A stretch of DNA of 64,000 nt from Rhynchopus sp. YZ270_cl-10 (taxonomy: Eukaryota; Euglenozoa; Diplonemea; Diplonemida; Diplonemidae), in contig OZ037888.1 of NCBI GenBank assembly GCA_964035575.1, positions 868,001 through 932,000 on the forward strand, given 5' to 3'. Numbering within the stretch: position 1 is the first letter of the stretch; each line of letters starts with the position of its first letter. Under the pieces are notes generated by a model. That model worked only from the letters and a program-made list of their open reading frames with translations. It did no database searches and was not told the DNA's origin. The translations under genes were made by a program, and so were the position numbers. This document shows positions 62,401 to 64,000 of the stretch, piece by piece.

Positions 62401-64000
62401 GTAACCTACGTAACTAATGTTGTTCGGCATTATGATCCTGCTTTGACTTTTATTTTCATTACATCACAAACACAGTATTGGACGAATGCGAATCCGTGAA
62501 CGTGTGCGCCAACGTTGGGCAAGAATGTGTGGACGTGGACACGTCTGCAGCATCTGCGAATGACTGGGAATGCCGTTGCCTGACGGGCACTGGCACTGCT
62601 GTGGGTGCTGCCGCCACTTGTGGTATGTTTGGTGTTCCCCATTTATGCTTTCTCACTTTCATTACTCACAGTGTTGGACCCGAAGGACGAATGTGGTGTC
62701 GCTGCGAACGCAAAGGTGTGCAGCGATGTGGGTCAGTACTGCTTCGACGTCAGCACATCAACAGATGCCGATTGGGAGTGCCGTTGCCAGGATCCGTACG
62801 TGCAGCAGGCAGCTGGTGTGACGAAGCCAGCAACATGCACCCTTGACGAGTGCACAGCTGTGTGTCCGACGTGTGCACGCACTGCCACTGTGTATGCCTG
62901 CGAAGGACAAACCTGTCTTGACGCATCGTTGCAGACTTTGAGTGACTGGTCGTGCACCTGTGTTGCACCTGCTGTGGGCACAGGCGCAACACAGCGTGCG
63001 GTGTGTGTGCTGGACGAGTGTGCGGATGCCAACAACAAGGCTGTGTGTGTTGCAGCCCAGCAGGAGTGTGTGGACGAGAAGCAGGACGAGGCGAACGTGA
63101 ACGACTGGGCGTGCAGGTGTGTGTCTCCGAGTGTGGGTGCTTCTGTTGGGAAGGCTGCTGTCTGCACAACAGACGAGTGTCTCGATGCGGCGAACCTGAA
63201 GACTTGCAGTGATGCAGGACAGCAGTGTCAGGATGTGGACATGACGAAGGCAGGGAACTGGGAGTGCAAATGCCCAGCACCTGCAACTGGAAGTGCAGTG
63301 GCGGGTGTGGCGACATGCAACTACGACGGTGAGTGTGGGGATGCTGCCATTGCGGCTGTGTGCACAAACGTTCAGCAGACGTGTGTGGACACAGACAAGG
63401 CAACACCAGACACGTGGATGTGCAGCTGTGTTGCACCCTACTCTGGTGCAAACGGTGTCATGGCACCAGCAACGTGCACAATTGACGAGTGTGTGGCAAC
63501 ATGCCCGACCTGTGCACAGAACGCATGCCCTGTTGGCCAGACATGCAAAGACAGCGACACCTCGTCCACCAGCCTGAACGACTGGTCCTGCACATGCGAT
63601 GTGGGAACAGGGACTGCTGCTGGTGCTGCGGCTGTGTGTGTTCTGGACGAGTGCATTGTGCAAGGCACCACGTGCACTGCAAGTTCGCAGCTTTGCGTGG
63701 ATCCCAACACAGCTGTGTCCTCACAGGGCGACTGGGTGTGCAGATGCCAAGCACCTGCTTCTGGTGAGGCTGTTGCTGGAGCAGCTGCCTGTATGGTCAA
63801 CGAGTGTGATGCCAACGGGAAGACGTGCACAGACGCAGGACAGGTCTGCTCGGACCAGAACACTGCCTCTGCAAGCCTGAACGACTGGACATGCAACTGC
63901 CCAGCACCTGCAACGGGGATGATGTTCACAGGAGTTGCGACATGCACGTACACAAGCGGCTGTGCTGATGCAGCGAAGCTTGCAGTGTGCACTGGAGCAG
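53402..64000 (+). CDS. Giant secreted EGF-like repeat protein (5' part; runs off the window)
   Basis: Seven exons seen: 53402-55811, 56390-56536, 56586-58367, 59255-59401, 59458-61239, 62476-62622 and 62672 to beyond 64000. All introns are phase 1 with donor GTATG. Residues 1-18 (MWVYVVGATLLIAGVTAQ) are a signal peptide. The rest is a string of ~44-residue six-Cys EGF-like repeats of the form DEC-C-GQxC-D-DWxCxC-P-G-AxC: 13 in exon 1 and 12 per later block. Exon 1 also has an unusual insert (GCECACGWQLQISGDG ... CCNPNQASGGAWCVV) like the kringle/FN2 type. Blocks made of a 147-nt exon, a 49-56-nt intron and a 1782-nt exon repeat nearly identically three times. Exported or cell-surface adhesion is likely. 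I start at 53402 because the signal peptide begins there; an upstream in-frame ATG would hide it. Confidence 0.87.
55812..56389 (+). other. Intron 1 of the EGF-repeat gene
   Basis: 578 nt. The last ~270 nt (from GTTACTATAACGTTGG, 56123) are homologous to the end of intron 3 (58990-59254). The first part is unrelated to intron 3. A perfect ACCCGATAGTCGGGT hairpin is at about 55877. Confidence 0.75.
56390..58367 (+). repeat. EGF block duplication, unit 1
   Basis: 147-nt exon, 49-nt intron, 1782-nt exon. It encodes about 12 EGF-like repeats from DECESVNVC to DECADTQISG. Its 3' two thirds are also nearly identical to the end of exon 1 (from about 54330). Confidence 0.88.
58368..59254 (+). other. 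Intron 3 of the EGF-repeat gene
   Basis: 887 nt. The 5' two thirds contain the dispersed repeat 58413-58860; the 3' part matches the end of intron 1. Confidence 0.7.
58413..58860 (+). repeat. Dispersed repeat related to 18241-18605
   Basis: CCTGGGCTGGATCTTAAATT, CATCCGGGGG, CTCTATGAAGGT, CTCAGGGTGCTGAA, CTGTAAGGACGTCC in order. It is about 150 bp longer than its relative. Both copies sit in introns, in opposite orientation relative to transcription. Confidence 0.65.
59255..61239 (+). repeat. EGF block duplication, unit 2
   Basis: Same architecture as unit 1: 147-nt exon, 56-nt intron, exon of exactly 1782 nt. Only scattered substitutions separate the units. Confidence 0.88.
61240..62475 (+). 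other. Intron 5 of the EGF-repeat gene, unlike introns 1 and 3
   Basis: 1236 nt. It lacks the GTTACTATAACGTTGG segment common to introns 1 and 3, but ends with the same CACAG|TATTGGACGAATGCG junction. It contains a + strand frame (EMEPSPSLGEFIEEAERFCF, about 61312-61370) and a longer antisense frame (61751-62116). Confidence 0.65.
61570..62116 (-). pseudogene. Antisense open frame of unknown family inside EGF intron 5
   Basis: On the reverse strand 62116 to 61751 encodes 121 residues, helical and His/Gln-rich (ATAYYLEHTVICTDTAHKEA; HHLLLEYHRRQHSVELQNLA). Past one stop, the same frame continues with a Lys/Ala/Pro-rich basic stretch (RRRRAKTAVKAAAKPAAKPA). I recognise no domain. The base composition is richer in GC than the rest of the intron. 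It may be a captured gene fragment; confidence that it is a gene is low. Confidence 0.3.
62476..64000 (+). repeat. EGF block duplication, unit 3 (incomplete at window end)
   Basis: 147-nt exon, 49-nt intron, then at least 1329 nt open. It carries a few unit-specific changes (e.g. AAVCTNVQQTC where units 1 and 2 have AKVCTDAKQTC). Confidence 0.85.

Overview
This window is nuclear DNA of a eukaryotic microbe. Genes are spaced 0.3-4 kb apart and cut by GT-AG introns with a strong GTATG donor preference. The standard genetic code fits, since TAA, TAG and TGA all act as stops. Every gene I could build lies on the + strand. Intergenic DNA is AT-rich and full of homopolymer runs. Most genes show a polypyrimidine tract plus AG about 10-80 nt before the ATG, as expected for either 5'-UTR introns or spliced-leader trans-splicing. 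That pattern, with a PPR protein and very large cysteine-rich EGF-like proteins, makes me lean to a free-living flagellate such as a diplonemid or another euglenozoan. This assignment is an inference, and no spliced-leader gene was seen.

Layout. 0.4-0.8 kb: chimeric scraps of large-subunit rRNA. 0.9-4 kb: four tandem genes for tiny His/Gly-rich proteins with one EF-hand-like loop. 5-7 kb: prolyl 4-hydroxylase, three exons. 8.5-9.8 kb: PPR protein. 10.6-13.8 kb: divergent kinesin with a CaaX-like tail, four exons. 16.8-19.3 kb: triple cold-shock-domain protein. 19.3-23.8 kb: repeat-rich and gene-free. 23.8-24.8 kb: SmD3. 25.3-27.7 kb: gamma-tubulin complex component 2. 28.3-32.5 kb: a patchwork of a duplicated 5' gene fragment, a P-loop ATPase gene and a truncated ATPase paralogue. 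32.1-35.4 kb: LamG/degenerate-kinesin/IQ protein. 36.9-38.2 kb: acidic zinc-binding nuclear protein. 38.8-40.8 kb: coiled-coil protein. 40.8-44.4 kb: repeats. 44.4-44.9 kb: small membrane protein. 45.5-50.2 kb: two DPY30 paralogues with a piggyBac-like element between them and a Harbinger-like element inside the second. 51.7-52.4 kb: Cgr1-family ribosome-biogenesis factor. 53.4 kb to the window end: a secreted giant EGF-repeat gene made of recently duplicated ~3-kb blocks.

The genes do not form one pathway. They are a mixed set for cytoskeleton (kinesin, GCP2, coiled-coil protein), RNA work (SmD3, cold-shock, PPR, Cgr1), chromatin (DPY30) and secretion (hydroxylase, EGF protein). The most unusual property is the non-coding DNA. 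Several families of 45-120 bp repeats recur in introns and upstream of start codons of unrelated genes, and they often end in a branch-point-like sequence, a pyrimidine tract and AG. They look like dispersed splice-acceptor cassettes. Around them are at least four well-bounded non-autonomous DNA transposons (two hAT-like copies about 99% identical with perfect 8-bp duplications, one piggyBac-like, one Harbinger-like) and many short GC-rich perfect palindromes. All positions and comparisons were made by eye.
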